From Archangium lansingense (GTDB lineage: Bacteria; Myxococcota; Myxococcia; Myxococcales; Myxococcaceae), in contig NZ_JAPNKA010000001.1 of NCBI RefSeq assembly GCF_026626635.1, positions 6,324,001 through 6,388,000 of the forward strand: DNA of 64,000 nt, in the 5' to 3' direction. Under the pieces are notes generated by a model that saw nothing but the letters and a program-made list of their open reading frames with translations, was not told the origin of the DNA and did no database searches. A program made the translations under genes and the position numbers. The stretch's first letter is position 1; every line of letters begins with the position of its first letter. Below, in pieces: positions 9,901 through 21,900 of this stretch.

Positions 9901-12900
9901 GTTGCCCGCGCCGGAGCAGGTGCGTGAGGTCCCTGGCTCCTATGAGCCTCCGCGTACTCCTGCCGAGCGCGCGCTGGCGGAGGTCTGGGCCCAGGTGCTC
10001 GGGCACGAGCAGGTGGGCATCCATGACGACTTCTTCGAGCTGGGCGGCGACTCCATCCTCGCCATCCAGATCATCTCGAGGGCCGCGCAGGCCGGGCTCC
10101 ACATCAGCGCGAAGCAGCTCTTCTCGCACCGGACGATCGCGCAGCTCGCGGCGGTGGCGGGCTCAGCCCCTGGAGTTGTGGCCGAGCAGTCGCTGGTGAC
10201 AGGGCCGGTGGTGCCTACGCCCATCCAGCGCTGGTTCTTCGAGCAGGAGCGGGTGAGCCCGCATCATTATAACCAGGCACTGCTCTTCGCCTTGCGCGAG
10301 CCCTGGGACGTGGCCCTGCTCGAGCAGGCGCTTCATCACCTGAGCCAGCACCACGATGCGCTGCGCCTGCGGTTCTCTCGGAGCGATGAAGGCTGGAGCC
10401 AGGAGCATGGAGGCTCCGAGGGCCGCTTCCCGCTGGAGCGGGTGAACCTCTCCGCTCTGGAGCCGGGGGCGCGCCGTGCGGCCCTGGAGGCGCATGCCGC
10501 TCGGACGCAGGCCTCGCTGGGATTGGACCAGGGGCCACTTGCGCGCGCGGTGCTGTACGACCTGGGGGCGGGAGAGCCCCGGCGGTTGTTGCTCATCATC
10601 CATCACCTTGTGGTGGACGGCGTCTCGTGGCGGGTGCTGTTGACGGACCTCATCACCGCGGGGGCGCAGCTCCGAGCGGGTGGTCCGGTGCAACTGCCGC
10701 CGAAAACCACCTCCTTCCAGCAGTGGGCGGAGCGGCTGGAGTCGTATGCCCAGACGCCGGCCCTGCGGGAGGACGCGGGGTATTGGCTGGGCCTGCCCTG
10801 GGAGCGCGCGTCCCGCCTGCCCGTGGAGCTACCCGGAGGTGAGGACACCGAGGGCGCCGCGCGTCTGGTGCAGGTGGAGCTCGACGCGGAGGAGACGCGG
10901 GTGCTTCTCCAGGAAGTGCCGCGGGTATGGCGAGCGCGAGTGGAGGAAGTCCTGCTGGCCGCGCTGGTGGAGTCCTTCCGCCGCTGGACGGGAGCGTCCT
11001 GCCTGCAGGTGGACCTGGAGGGGCACGGGCGCGAGGACGTGCTCGACAGCGTGGACCTGTCACGCACCGTGGGGTGGTTCACGAGCCTGTATCCGGTGCT
11101 GCTGGAGGCAGGGGAGGGTCAGACGCCGGAGTCGGGGCTCAGGGCCGTCAAGGAGTCCTTGCGGCGCATTCCCCGCCGCGGCTTGGGGTTCGGCGTGCTG
11201 CGCTATCTCTCGAAGGATGAGGCGCTGGCTGCCCGCCTGCGTTCGCTTTCGGCCTCGGAGGTCTCATTCAACTACCTGGGGCAGCTCGACCATGTGCTGC
11301 CGCCTGAGTCACCGCTCGCGCTGACCTCCGAGTCCGTGGGACCCACGCAGGACCCGAGGGCCCATCGATCCCACCGGATTGGCGTGAATGCTCTCGTCTC
11401 TGGAGGGCGCCTTCAGATCTCCTGGGCGTACGGCGAGCACCTCTATCGGAAGGAGACGCTGGAGTCCCTGGCTCGCGGCTTCCTGGACGCAGTGCGAGCC
11501 CTGCTCAGGCGCTGCACCTCGGAGGACGCGGCGAGCCTCCTCACCCCGTCCGATTTCCCGCTGGCACCCCTTGGGCAGAAGCAGCTCGATGCGCTGGTGG
11601 AGCGCGTGGCCCGGGGCAGTGCGCGCGGGCGGCGGAACCTCGAGGACCTGTATCCGCTCTCGCCCCTGCAGCAGGGAATGCTCTTCCACGTCCTGCGCGA
11701 GCAGGGCGGAGGCATGTACTTCAACCAGCTCGTCTGCGAACTGCGCGGAGCGCTGGACCTCTCCGCCTTCGCACGGGCCTGGCGGCAGGTGGTGGACGCA
11801 CACCCCATCCTCCGGACGGCCATCGTCTGGGAGGGGGTCGACGAGCCCCTGCAGGTAGTGCTCCGCGAGGCGGAGTTGCCGATCGTTCAGGAGGACTGGC
11901 GTGAGGTGCCGGCGCCAGAGCAGGAGGCGCGCTTCTCCACATGGCTGGAGGCGGATCGCCGCCGGAGCTTCGACCTGTCCTCGCCGCCGTTGAGCCGGCT
12001 CGCCCTGCTGCGCACCGGGGGCGCGGTGTACCGCTTCGTCTTCAGCCACCACCACCTGCTGCTGGACGGGTGGTCCGTTCCCATCGTCATCCGCCAGGTC
12101 TTCACCCTCTACGAGCAGCTCTCGCAGGGGAAGGCGCCGCGGATGGAGCAGACGCGGCCTTATGGCGATTACATTGGCTGGCTCCAGGTGCGGAACCTGG
12201 AGGAGTCCGAGCGCTTCTGGCGCCACTCGCTCGCGGGCTTCTCCGAGCCCACCGATCTGGGCCGGGGCACCGCGAGCCAGGACGTGCCCGGAGTAAGCAG
12301 GGCGACGCGGCAGATCCACTTGTCCGCCGCCACGACCGAGGCGCTGAACACGTTCGCGCGCCAGCAGGGGCTCACGCTCAACACCGTGCTGCAAGGAGCC
12401 TGGGCGCTGCTGCTCGGGCACTACGCGGGGACGAGGGATGTCGTCTTCGGCACCACGGTGTCCGGCCGTCCACCGGAGTTGCCCGGAGTGGAGGGCATGG
12501 TGGGCCTGTTCATCAACACGCTGCCGGTGCGCGTGCGCCTGACGCGGGACGAGCCACTCGTTCCCTGGCTCCAGCGTCTCCAGGCGTGGCTGCTGGAGAT
12601 GCGGCAGCACGAGCACTCGCCACTGGTGAAGGTCCAGCGCTGGAGTGAGGTGCCCGCGGGCACGCCGCTCTTCGAGAGCCTGGTGATCTTCGAGAACTAC
12701 CCGGTGGACGCGGCGCTCACGGCGTCGTTGCCCTCGCTGGAGGTGCGTGACGTCCGCTCGTTGGAGTCGGATCACCATCCGCTGACGCTCATCTCGTCGC
12801 CGGCGCGGGAGCTGCCGCTGCACCTGGCCTACGACGCGACGCGCTTCGACGCGGAGCATATCGGCCGGGTGCTGGGGCAGTTGCGCCACCTGCTGGAGTC

Positions 12901-15900
12901 CATGGTGGCCCGGCCCGAGCAACGGTTGGGCGAGCTGTCTCCGGTGGACGCGTCCGAGCGGCAACGGCTGCTGCGGGAGTGGAGTGGGGTGGGGGTGGCT
13001 CCGGCGGAGGATGCGTTGCTGCACCGGCTCTTCGAGAAGCAGGCGGCGGCGTCTCCAGAGGCGGAGGCACTCGTCTTCGGCGCGGAGCTGCTGACCTATG
13101 CGGAGCTGGACGCACGGGCGAACCAGCTCGCGCACCACCTGCGAGGGCTCGGCGTGAGGGCGGAGTCCCGGGTGGTGTTGAGCCTGGAGCGCTCCGCGGA
13201 GCTGATCATCGCCATGTTGGGAGTCCTGAAGGCCGGCGGGGTGTACGTGCCGGTGGATTCCGCCTGGCCGGCGGTGCGGCTCCAGTCCCTGTTGGAGGAC
13301 TGCGGAGCATCCGTGGTGATCGCTCAGGAGCGCACGGCCGCGTGGCTGGAGGGGCAGGACGTGCGGCGGGTGCTGCTCGACGCGCGGGCGGAGCGCGAGG
13401 CCCTCGCACGTGAGCCGTGGACTTCTCCCGGGGTGGAGGTGAGCCCGGAGCAGCTTGCCTATGTCATCTACACCTCGGGCTCCACGGGCAAGCCCAAGGG
13501 CGTCCTGGTGGAGCACCGGGGGGCCTGCAACACCGTCTTGTGGACCTGCCGCTCCTGGTGGGCGGCGGGACCGGGCAAGCGGGTGTTGCAGTTCGCCTCG
13601 GCGAGCTTCGACATCTCCGTCTTCGACATCTTCGGCGCGTTCAACGCGGGCGCGGTGTTGGTGATGGCTCCGCGCGAGGCGCTCATGCCCGGAGCGGAGC
13701 TGCTGCGGGTGTTGCGCGAGGAGCGCGTGGCCGCCGCCGCCTTCACCCCCTCCGTCCTGGAGGCCACCCCCGTCGAGGAGCTGCCCGCCCTGGAGTCGAT
13801 CATCGTGGTGGGTGAGGCCTGCAGCCCGAGGCTGCCGAGGCGCTGGGGCGTGGGGCGGCGTTTCGTCAATGGGTACGGACCTACGGAAGTCTCCATCTAC
13901 GCGACCTTCGCCGACTGCTCGCCGGACGCGAACCAGGTGTCCATCGGCCGGCCCTTCCCCGGGGTTCGCACGTATGTGCTGGATTCGCACCTGCAACCGG
14001 TGGCCGTGGGCGTGCGCGGAGAGCTGTACCTGGGAGGCGTGGGGGTGGCCCGGGGTTACCTCGGCCGCCCGGAGCTGACCTCCGAGCGCTTCATCCCGGA
14101 TCCCTTCTGCGACGAGCCCGGTGCTCGCATGTACCGCACGGGCGACGTCGTCCGGTGGATGCCGGACGGGCAGCTCGATTTCCTCGGACGGGTCGATGAC
14201 CAGGTGAAGCTGCGCGGGTTCCGCATCGAGCTGGGGGAGATCGAGGCCGCCCTGTGCGCGGAGCCATCGGTGAGCGAGGCGGTGGTGGTGCTCCGCAAGC
14301 GAGCCGGTGGCGAACCGTGGCTCGTGGCCTACGTGGTTCCTGCTTCCCCCATATCCCCTCTCCCCCCGGGAGAGGGACGGGGTGAGGGTGCCACGGTTCC
14401 CGGGCTGAACCTCGCCAAGCTGCGCACCTTCCTGGGTCAGCGCTTGCCCGAGTACATGGTGCCCTCGGTCTTCGTGCCGCTGGAGGCGCTGCCTCGCACC
14501 ACGAGCGGCAAGGTGGATCGCAAGGCCCTGCCCGCGCCGGAGCAGGCCCGGGAAACGCCCGCCACGTATGAGCCGCCTCGCACCCCCGAGGAGCGAGCAC
14601 TGGCAGATGCCTGGGCGCAGGTGCTCGGGCACGAGCGTGTCGGCCTCCACGATGACTTCTTCGAACTAGGCGGCGACTCCATCCTCGCCATCCGGATCAT
14701 CTCGCGGGCCGCGCAGGCGGGAGTCCACATCACTGCGAAGCAGCTCTTCTCCCAGCCGACGATCGCCCGGCTCGCCGCGGTGGCGGGCTCGGCGTCCGAG
14801 CGGGCCGCGGAGTCAGTGGCGCGAGCGCGGGCCTTGGAGGGTAGGGAGCGCTTCACGCCGTCCGACTTTCCGCTCGTGAAGCTGGGCCAGCAGGAGCTGG
14901 ATGCACTGGTGGAGCGGGTGGCGCGGGGAGATGCCAGGCGCCGCCGGAACATCGAGGACGTGTACCCCCTCTCTCCGCTACAGAAGGGACTGCTCTTCCA
15001 CGTGCTCCACGCGTCCAGCGCGGACATGTACCTCAATCAGCTCTCCTGGGAGCTGGAGGGCCCGCTGGATGTCACCGCCGTGGCTCGCGCGTGGCAGGAG
15101 ACGGTGGCCCGCCACGCCAGCCTGCGCACGGGCTTTCTCTGGGAGGGACTGGAGGAGCCGCTGCAGGTGGTGATGCGGGACGCGCAGCTTCCCATCCGAT
15201 CGGAGGACTGGCGCGAGGTGCTGCCCTCGGAGTTCGAGGCACGCTTCGCCGCGTGGATCGCCGCGGATCGGCGCCAAGGCTTCGAGCTGGAGCGAGCCCC
15301 CCTGTTGCGGCTCGCCCTGCTGCGAGTTGGCGAGCGGGCCTGGAGATTGGTCCTCAGCTATTCGCACCTGGTGCTGGATGGCTGGTCGATGCCGCTGATG
15401 TTGCGCGAGGTGTTCGCCCGCTACGGGGCGCTGGTGCTCGGCGGCGCGAGGGACTGGCCCGAGGCGCCCGCGTATCGGGACTTCATTGCCTGGTTGCAGC
15501 GTCAGGAGCTGGGCGCCGCGAAGGAGTTCTGGCGCGAGTCGCTCGCGGGCTTCACATCTCCCACACAGGTGGGAGTGGATCGCGGTCCCATCTCGGGCGG
15601 GGTGCCCGTGCGCCGGGAGCGGCGGGTCCGTCTGACGCCCGAGCAGGCTGCCGCACTGCAGGAGCTCTCTCGCCAGCAGAAGGTCACCCTGAGCACGTGC
15701 CTCCTGGGGGCCTGGGCGCTGCTGCTGCGCCACCACGGTGGTGAGGATGACGTGGTGTTCGGCAACACCGTCTCCGGCCGTCCGGCGACGCTGCCTGGGG
15801 TGGAGGAGACCATCGGGATGTTCATCAACACGCTGCCGGTGCGCGCGCGTGTTGCCCGAGGCAAGCCCGTGGGGGAGTGGCTGAGGGAGCTGCAAAGCTG

Positions 15901-18900
15901 GCTGCTGGAGATGCGGCAGCATGACTACAGCCCGCTGGTGGAGGTGCGTCGTTGGAGCGAGGTGCCGATCGGGACGCCGCTCTTCGAGTCACTGGTGGTG
16001 GTGGAGAACCTGAGGGTGGACGGTGCGTTGGAGGGCGAGCTCGGGAAGGGAACCGGGTTGGAGATCCGCGACCTGCGCAGCTTCGAGCTCGACAGCTTCC
16101 CGCTGGTGCTGATCGCGGATCCCCACCAGGGGTTGGGGCTGCACCTCTTCCATGACGAGCGCCGCATCGACGGTGCGGACGCGCAGCGGCTGCTGGAGCA
16201 CTTCCAGCGCCTGCTGGAGGTCATGGCGGAGTCGGCGGAGCGTCCGGTGGAGGCGCTGTCCCCGCTGAGCGACGAGGAGCGCCAGCGGGTGCTCCGCGAG
16301 TGGAACGCGACGGCGGTGGCGCGCGAGGGAAGAACCGGACTGGCGGCGCTGCTGGAGGCGCAGGTGGCACGCACGCCAGACGTGCCCGCGGTGGTGATGG
16401 GGCCGGTGTGGCTCACCTTCCGCGAGCTGGACGCGCGGGCGAACCAGGTGGCGCACCGGCTGCGGCGGATGGGCGTGGGCCCGGACGTGCGGGTGGGCCT
16501 GTGCTTGGAGCGCTCGCTGGAGCTGGTGGTGGGCTTGTGGGGCATCCTGAAGGCCGGCGGTGCGTACGTGCCGTTGGATCCGGGGTACCCGCCCGAGCGG
16601 CTGCGCTACATGCTGGAGGACTCGGGAGCCGGAGTGGTGGTGACCGCGGGTGAGGCCGCCGAGGGCCTGGTGGGACCCGGGCAGCGGTTGTTGCGGCTGG
16701 ACGCGGAGGCGGAGTCGCTGCGTGGGGAGCCGGAGATGCCGGTGCCGGGAGGGGCGGGGCCGGAGCACCTGGCGTATGCCATCTACACCTCGGGCAGCAC
16801 GGGCCGGCCGAAGGCGGTGATGGTGCGGCAGGGGGCGGTGGCCAACCTCGTCGAGGCGCTGCACAGCGCGGTGTACGCGGCGCTGGAGCCGGGGCAGCGG
16901 GTGAGCGTCAACGGCTCGGTGTCCTTCGATACATCGGTGAAGCAGCTCTTCCAGTTGCTGCGCGGGCACACGCTGGACATGACGCCGGAGCTCGTCCGCT
17001 TCGATGGCGAGGCGCTGCGCGGCTACCTGGAGCGCCAGCGGGTGGAGGTGCTCGACTGCGCGCCCTCGCAACTCCAGTTGCTGGTGGAGACGGGCTGGCT
17101 GGAGGAGGCCACGCGGCCGGTGATCGTGTTGGTGGGCGGCGAGGCCATCTCCGAGACGTTGTGGAGGCGCCTGGCGGCGTCGCGCGCGGTGCGTGCCTTC
17201 AACGTGTATGGCCCCACCGAGTGCACGGTGGACGCAACGGTGTGCCCCATCACGCTGGAGCATGGGCGCCCCGTGCTGGGAGGGCCCATCGAGAATGTGC
17301 GGCTGTACGTGCTGGACAGGATCGGACAGCCGGTGGGCGTGGGAGTCTCGGGCGAGCTGTACATCGGCGGAGCGGGACTGGCGCGCGGGTACCTTGGGCG
17401 TCCGGACGCGACGGCTGAGCGCTTCGTGCCGGATGCCTTCGGCGGAGAGCCGGGTGCGCGGCTGTACCGGACAGGAGACCGGGCCCGGTGGCTGGCGAAC
17501 GGGACGGTGGAGTTCCTCGGGCGCGTGGACTTCCAGGTGAAGCTGCGAGGCCACCGCATCGAGCTGGGCGAGGTGGAAGCGGCCCTGCGCGAGCAGCCCT
17601 CGGTACGCGAGGCCGTAGCCGCGGTGCGTGAGTACGGACCAGGAGATCAGCGCCTGGTCGCCTACGTGGTCCCCACTTCCCCTCCCACTTTCCCTCCAAC
17701 TTCCCCTCTCCCCCCGGGAGAGGGACGGGGTGAGGGTATAGCGTCCCCCGGGTTGAACCTCTCTGACCTGCGCGCCCGTCTGCGCCAGCGCCTGCCCGAG
17801 CCGATGGTGCCCGCGGTGATCGTCGAGCTACCCGCCTTCCCGCTCACCCCGAGTGGCAAGGTGGATCGCAAGGCGCTGCCGCTGCCGGGAACGACAGGAG
17901 GAAACAAGGGCTTCATCGCGCCGCGCACGGACACCGAGCAGCGACTGGCGGAACTCTGGTCCCGCACGCTGGGCGTGGAGCGCGTGGGCGTGACGGACTC
18001 CTTCTTCGAGCTGGGCGGGCACTCGCTGCTGGCCACGCAGCTCGTGTCGCGGGTGCGTGGAACCTTCGGAGTGGAGCTGCCCCTGCGCGCCGTCTTCGAG
18101 GAGCCCACGCTGGAGGGGCTCGCGCGGGCGGTGGAGCAGGCGCCGCGTCTGGCCACGGGGGCGGCGGCACCGCCACCGCTGGTGGCGCGTTCGAGAGGCG
18201 AGCCGTCGCTCAGCTTCGCGCAGCAACGGCTGTGGTTCCTGGAGCGGCTGCAGCCCGGTAGCGTGGCCTACAACATCCCCTATGCGGTGCGGCTGACGGG
18301 AGCGTTGGAGCTCCAGGCCTTGCAACGGGGTATCGAGGCGATCGTTGAGCGTCACCAGGTGCTGCGCACGACCTTCGGCGAGGAGGAGGGCTGGCCGGTG
18401 GCACGCATCGTGGAACGGATGCGGATGCCGCTCGAGCAGGTAGAGCTCTCTGGGTTGCCGGAGGCGGAGCGCGAGGCCGAGGTGCTCCGGCTCGCGATGC
18501 GGGATGCGCGGACGCCCTTCGTGCTGGCGGAGGGGCCTCTGTTGCGGACCACGCTGCTGCGCTTGGGCGAGTCCGAGCACGTGCTGCTGCTGACGATGCA
18601 CCACATCATCACGGACGGCTGGTCCACGGGCATCTTCGTGAGGGAGCTGGCGGCGCTGTACAGGGCCTTCACACGAGGTGAGCCGGACCCACTGGCGCGG
18701 TTGCCGTTGCAGTACGCGGACTACGCGGCGTGGCAGCGCGAGTGGTTGAAGGGAGAGGTGCTGGACACGCAGCTTGCGTACTGGAGGCGGAAGCTGGCGG
18801 GTAGCCCGCCCGTGTTGACCTTGCCGCTCGACAAGCCGCGCCCCGAGGTACCGGAGTTCCGCGCGGGCACGCGTGCGTTCTCGCTGCCAGCGGAGCGGGT

Positions 18901-21900
18901 GGAGTCCTTGCGCGAGCTGGGGCGGCGGGAGGGGAGCAGCCTGTTCATGGTGCTGCTGGGCAGCTTCCAGGCGCTGCTGGCGCACTGGAGCGGGCAGGAA
19001 GACGTGGTGGTGGGCACGCCGGTGGCGGGGCGCACGCGGGCGGATGTGGAGGGGCTGATTGGCTTCTTCGTCAACACGCTGGTGCTGCGCACGCAGGTGG
19101 GCGGAGCGCCGACGTTCCGGGAGTTGCTGGCACGGGTGCGCGAGGGAGCGCTGGAGGCGTACGCGCACCAGGACGTGCCCTTCGAGAAGCTGGTGGAGGA
19201 GCTGAAGCCGGTGCGGGATCCGCGGTACACGCCGCTCTTCCAGGTGCTGTTCTCGCTGCAGAACGTGCCTCGGGCGCGGCTGGAGCTGCCGGGACTCACG
19301 CTCACGGGCCTCGATACGGATAAGGGAGGTTCGAAGTTCGATCTCTCGCTGTCGCTGGAGGAGTGGGAGGGAGGAGTGCGGGGCCTGTTCAGCTACAACG
19401 CCTGCCTCTTCGACGAAGGCACGGCGGCGCGGTGGATGATGGAGCTGGAGGCGTTGCTCGGCGCAGTGGCGATGGAGCCAGATCAGCCGCTTCCTCGCCT
19501 GCTGGGAGAGAGCACCGGGGCGCGTCCCGTGCCACCTCCGGCGCTGCTTCCTGCGCACCCGGCGCGGCTCGGGTACGTGGAGCCCGAGGGCCCGGTGGCG
19601 CTCGCCCTGGCCCGGATCTGGCGCGAGCTGCTTCGGGTGGAGCGGGTGGCCATGCACGACGACTTCTTCGACCTGGGCGGGCACTCGCTGCTGGCCACGC
19701 AGCTCGTATCGCGGGTGCGCAAGGAGCTCGGGGTGGAGGTGCCGCTGCGAGCACTCTTCGATGCGCCGACGCTCGGGGCCCTGGCCGCGCACATCACCGC
19801 GGTGGGTGGGGCGGTTGCCGCGGCGGTCACCCCCCTGGTCCGGGCGGTGGACACGGACGGGCCGCCGCCGCTCAGCTTCGCCCAGCAGCGGCTTTGGTTC
19901 GTGGAGCAGCTCCAGTCGGAGAGCACGGCGTACAACATTCCCTATGCGCTGCGGCTGGAGGGCCGGTTGGAGCGGGAGGCACTGGAGCGCGCGCTGGAGG
20001 AGGTGGTGCGCCGGCACGAGGTGCTCCAGGCCTCCTTCCAGAGCCGTGAGGGCGAGCCGGTGCTGCGCTTCTCCGGGCCCTCGCGGTTGCCGCTGACGCC
20101 GGTGGACCTGTCGGGGATGGACGCGGAGCAGCGGCGCGGGGCGGTGGAGTTTTTCGTCTCCGAGGAGTCGTCTCGGCCCTTCGAGCTGTCGCGGGGGCCG
20201 CTGCTGCGAGCGACGCTGCTGCGGCTGGGGGAGCAGGAGCACGTGCTGCTGCTGACGGTGCATCACATCGTCTTCGACGGCTGGTCTGCGGGCATTCTCT
20301 TCCGGGAGCTGGCGGCGCTGTACGACGCCTTCACGCGAGGGCAGCCGAGCCCGTTGCCGGAGTTGCCGCTGCGGTACGCGGACTACGCGAGGTGGCAGCG
20401 TGGGTGGCTGAAGGGCGAGGTGTTGGAGAAGCAGCTCGCGTACTGGAGGCAGCGGCTGGCGGACAGTCCTCCGGTGTTGGACCTGCCGCTGGACAAGCCG
20501 CGTCCGGCCCAGAGATCCCCGCGTGCGGGCCGGGTGCCGGTGGTGCTGGCGCGCGAGCCGAGCGAGGCGCTGGAGGCCCTGGCGCGCGAGGAGGGCAGCA
20601 GCCTGTTCATGGTGCTGCTGGCGGGCTACCAGGCACTGCTGGCGCGTTGGAGTGGCCAGGAGGACATCGTGGTGGGGTCGCCGGTGGCGGGGCGCACGCG
20701 GGCGGAGGTGGAGGGGCTGATTGGCCTGTTCGTCAACACGCTGGTGCTGCGCACGGATGTGAGCGGGGCGCCGACGTTCCGGGAGCTGTTGGGCCGGGTG
20801 CGCGAGGTGGCGCTGGGGGCGTACGCACACCAGGACGTGCCCTTCGAGAAGCTGGTGGAGGAGCTGAGGCCGGATCGGGAGTCCCGGCACTCGCCCCTCT
20901 TCCAGGTGCTGTTCGTCATGGAGAACCTCCCAGCGCGCGAAGTGGCGCTGCCGGAGCTGAAGCTGTCACCGGTGGAGCACGAGGGCGTGGAGGCGAAGCT
21001 CGATCTGACGTTGGGCTTCGCGCGGACGCCGGAGGGGCTGCGGGGCACTTTCTTGTACGACGCGGCGCTCTTCGAGCCGGAGACAATCGAGCGCCTGGCG
21101 AGGCACCTGGAGACGCTGCTGATGGCGGTGGCGCGGGCGCCGGACGTACGGGTGGGGGCGGTGGAGTTGCTGGTGGGGGAGGAGCGGGCCCGAGTGCTGA
21201 AGGAGTGGAGCCGGGGGCCGAGGGTGGAGGGGGCGGAGGAGGGACTGGGCCGGGTGCTGGATCGCCAGGCGGCGGTAACGCCGGAGGCGCTGGCGGTGGA
21301 GGGCAGCGGGCAGCGGCTGAGCTACCGGGAGCTGGAGGTGCGGGCGAGGAGTCTGGCGCACCGGCTGAGGAGAGAGGGAGTGGGGCCGGAGGTTCGCGTC
21401 GGCGTGTTGCTGGAGAAGAGCGTGGAGGCGGTGGTGGCCTTCTGGGGCATCCAGAAGGCGGGCGGCGTATACGTGCCGCTGGAGGCGGTGTTGCCCGCGG
21501 AGCGTCTGGAGTGGATGGCGCGGGACGCGAGCGTGCGCGCGGTGGTGACGCTGCGGGGCCTGGAGGCGCGGTGCCGGTTGCCCGAGGCCGTGTCCGTAGT
21601 GCGGCTGGAGGAACTGGAGGAGTCGGCGGGCGCGCTGGAGGCGGGAGTCCAGCCGGGCAATGCCTGCTACATCCTCTATACCTCCGGCAGCACGGGGCGG
21701 CCCAAGGGTGTGATGGTGACGCACGAGGGCGCGTGCGATCTGGTGAGCGGCAAGGTGCGGGCCTTTGGGGTGGGAGCGGAGAGTCGGGTGATGCAGCTCG
21801 CGTCGCTGGGCTTCGATGCCTCCATCTGGGAGTTCCTGCTGCCGGTGTCGGTGGGCGGGGCGTTGTACGTGCCGGCGGGCGGGAGGGTGCCGCTGGGAGA

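Noticed and set aside
9695..17737. CRISPR-like array from the repeated GC-rich units
   Set aside because: The units are palindromic, lie kilobases apart, and are not separated by short unique spacers. No cas gene is present.
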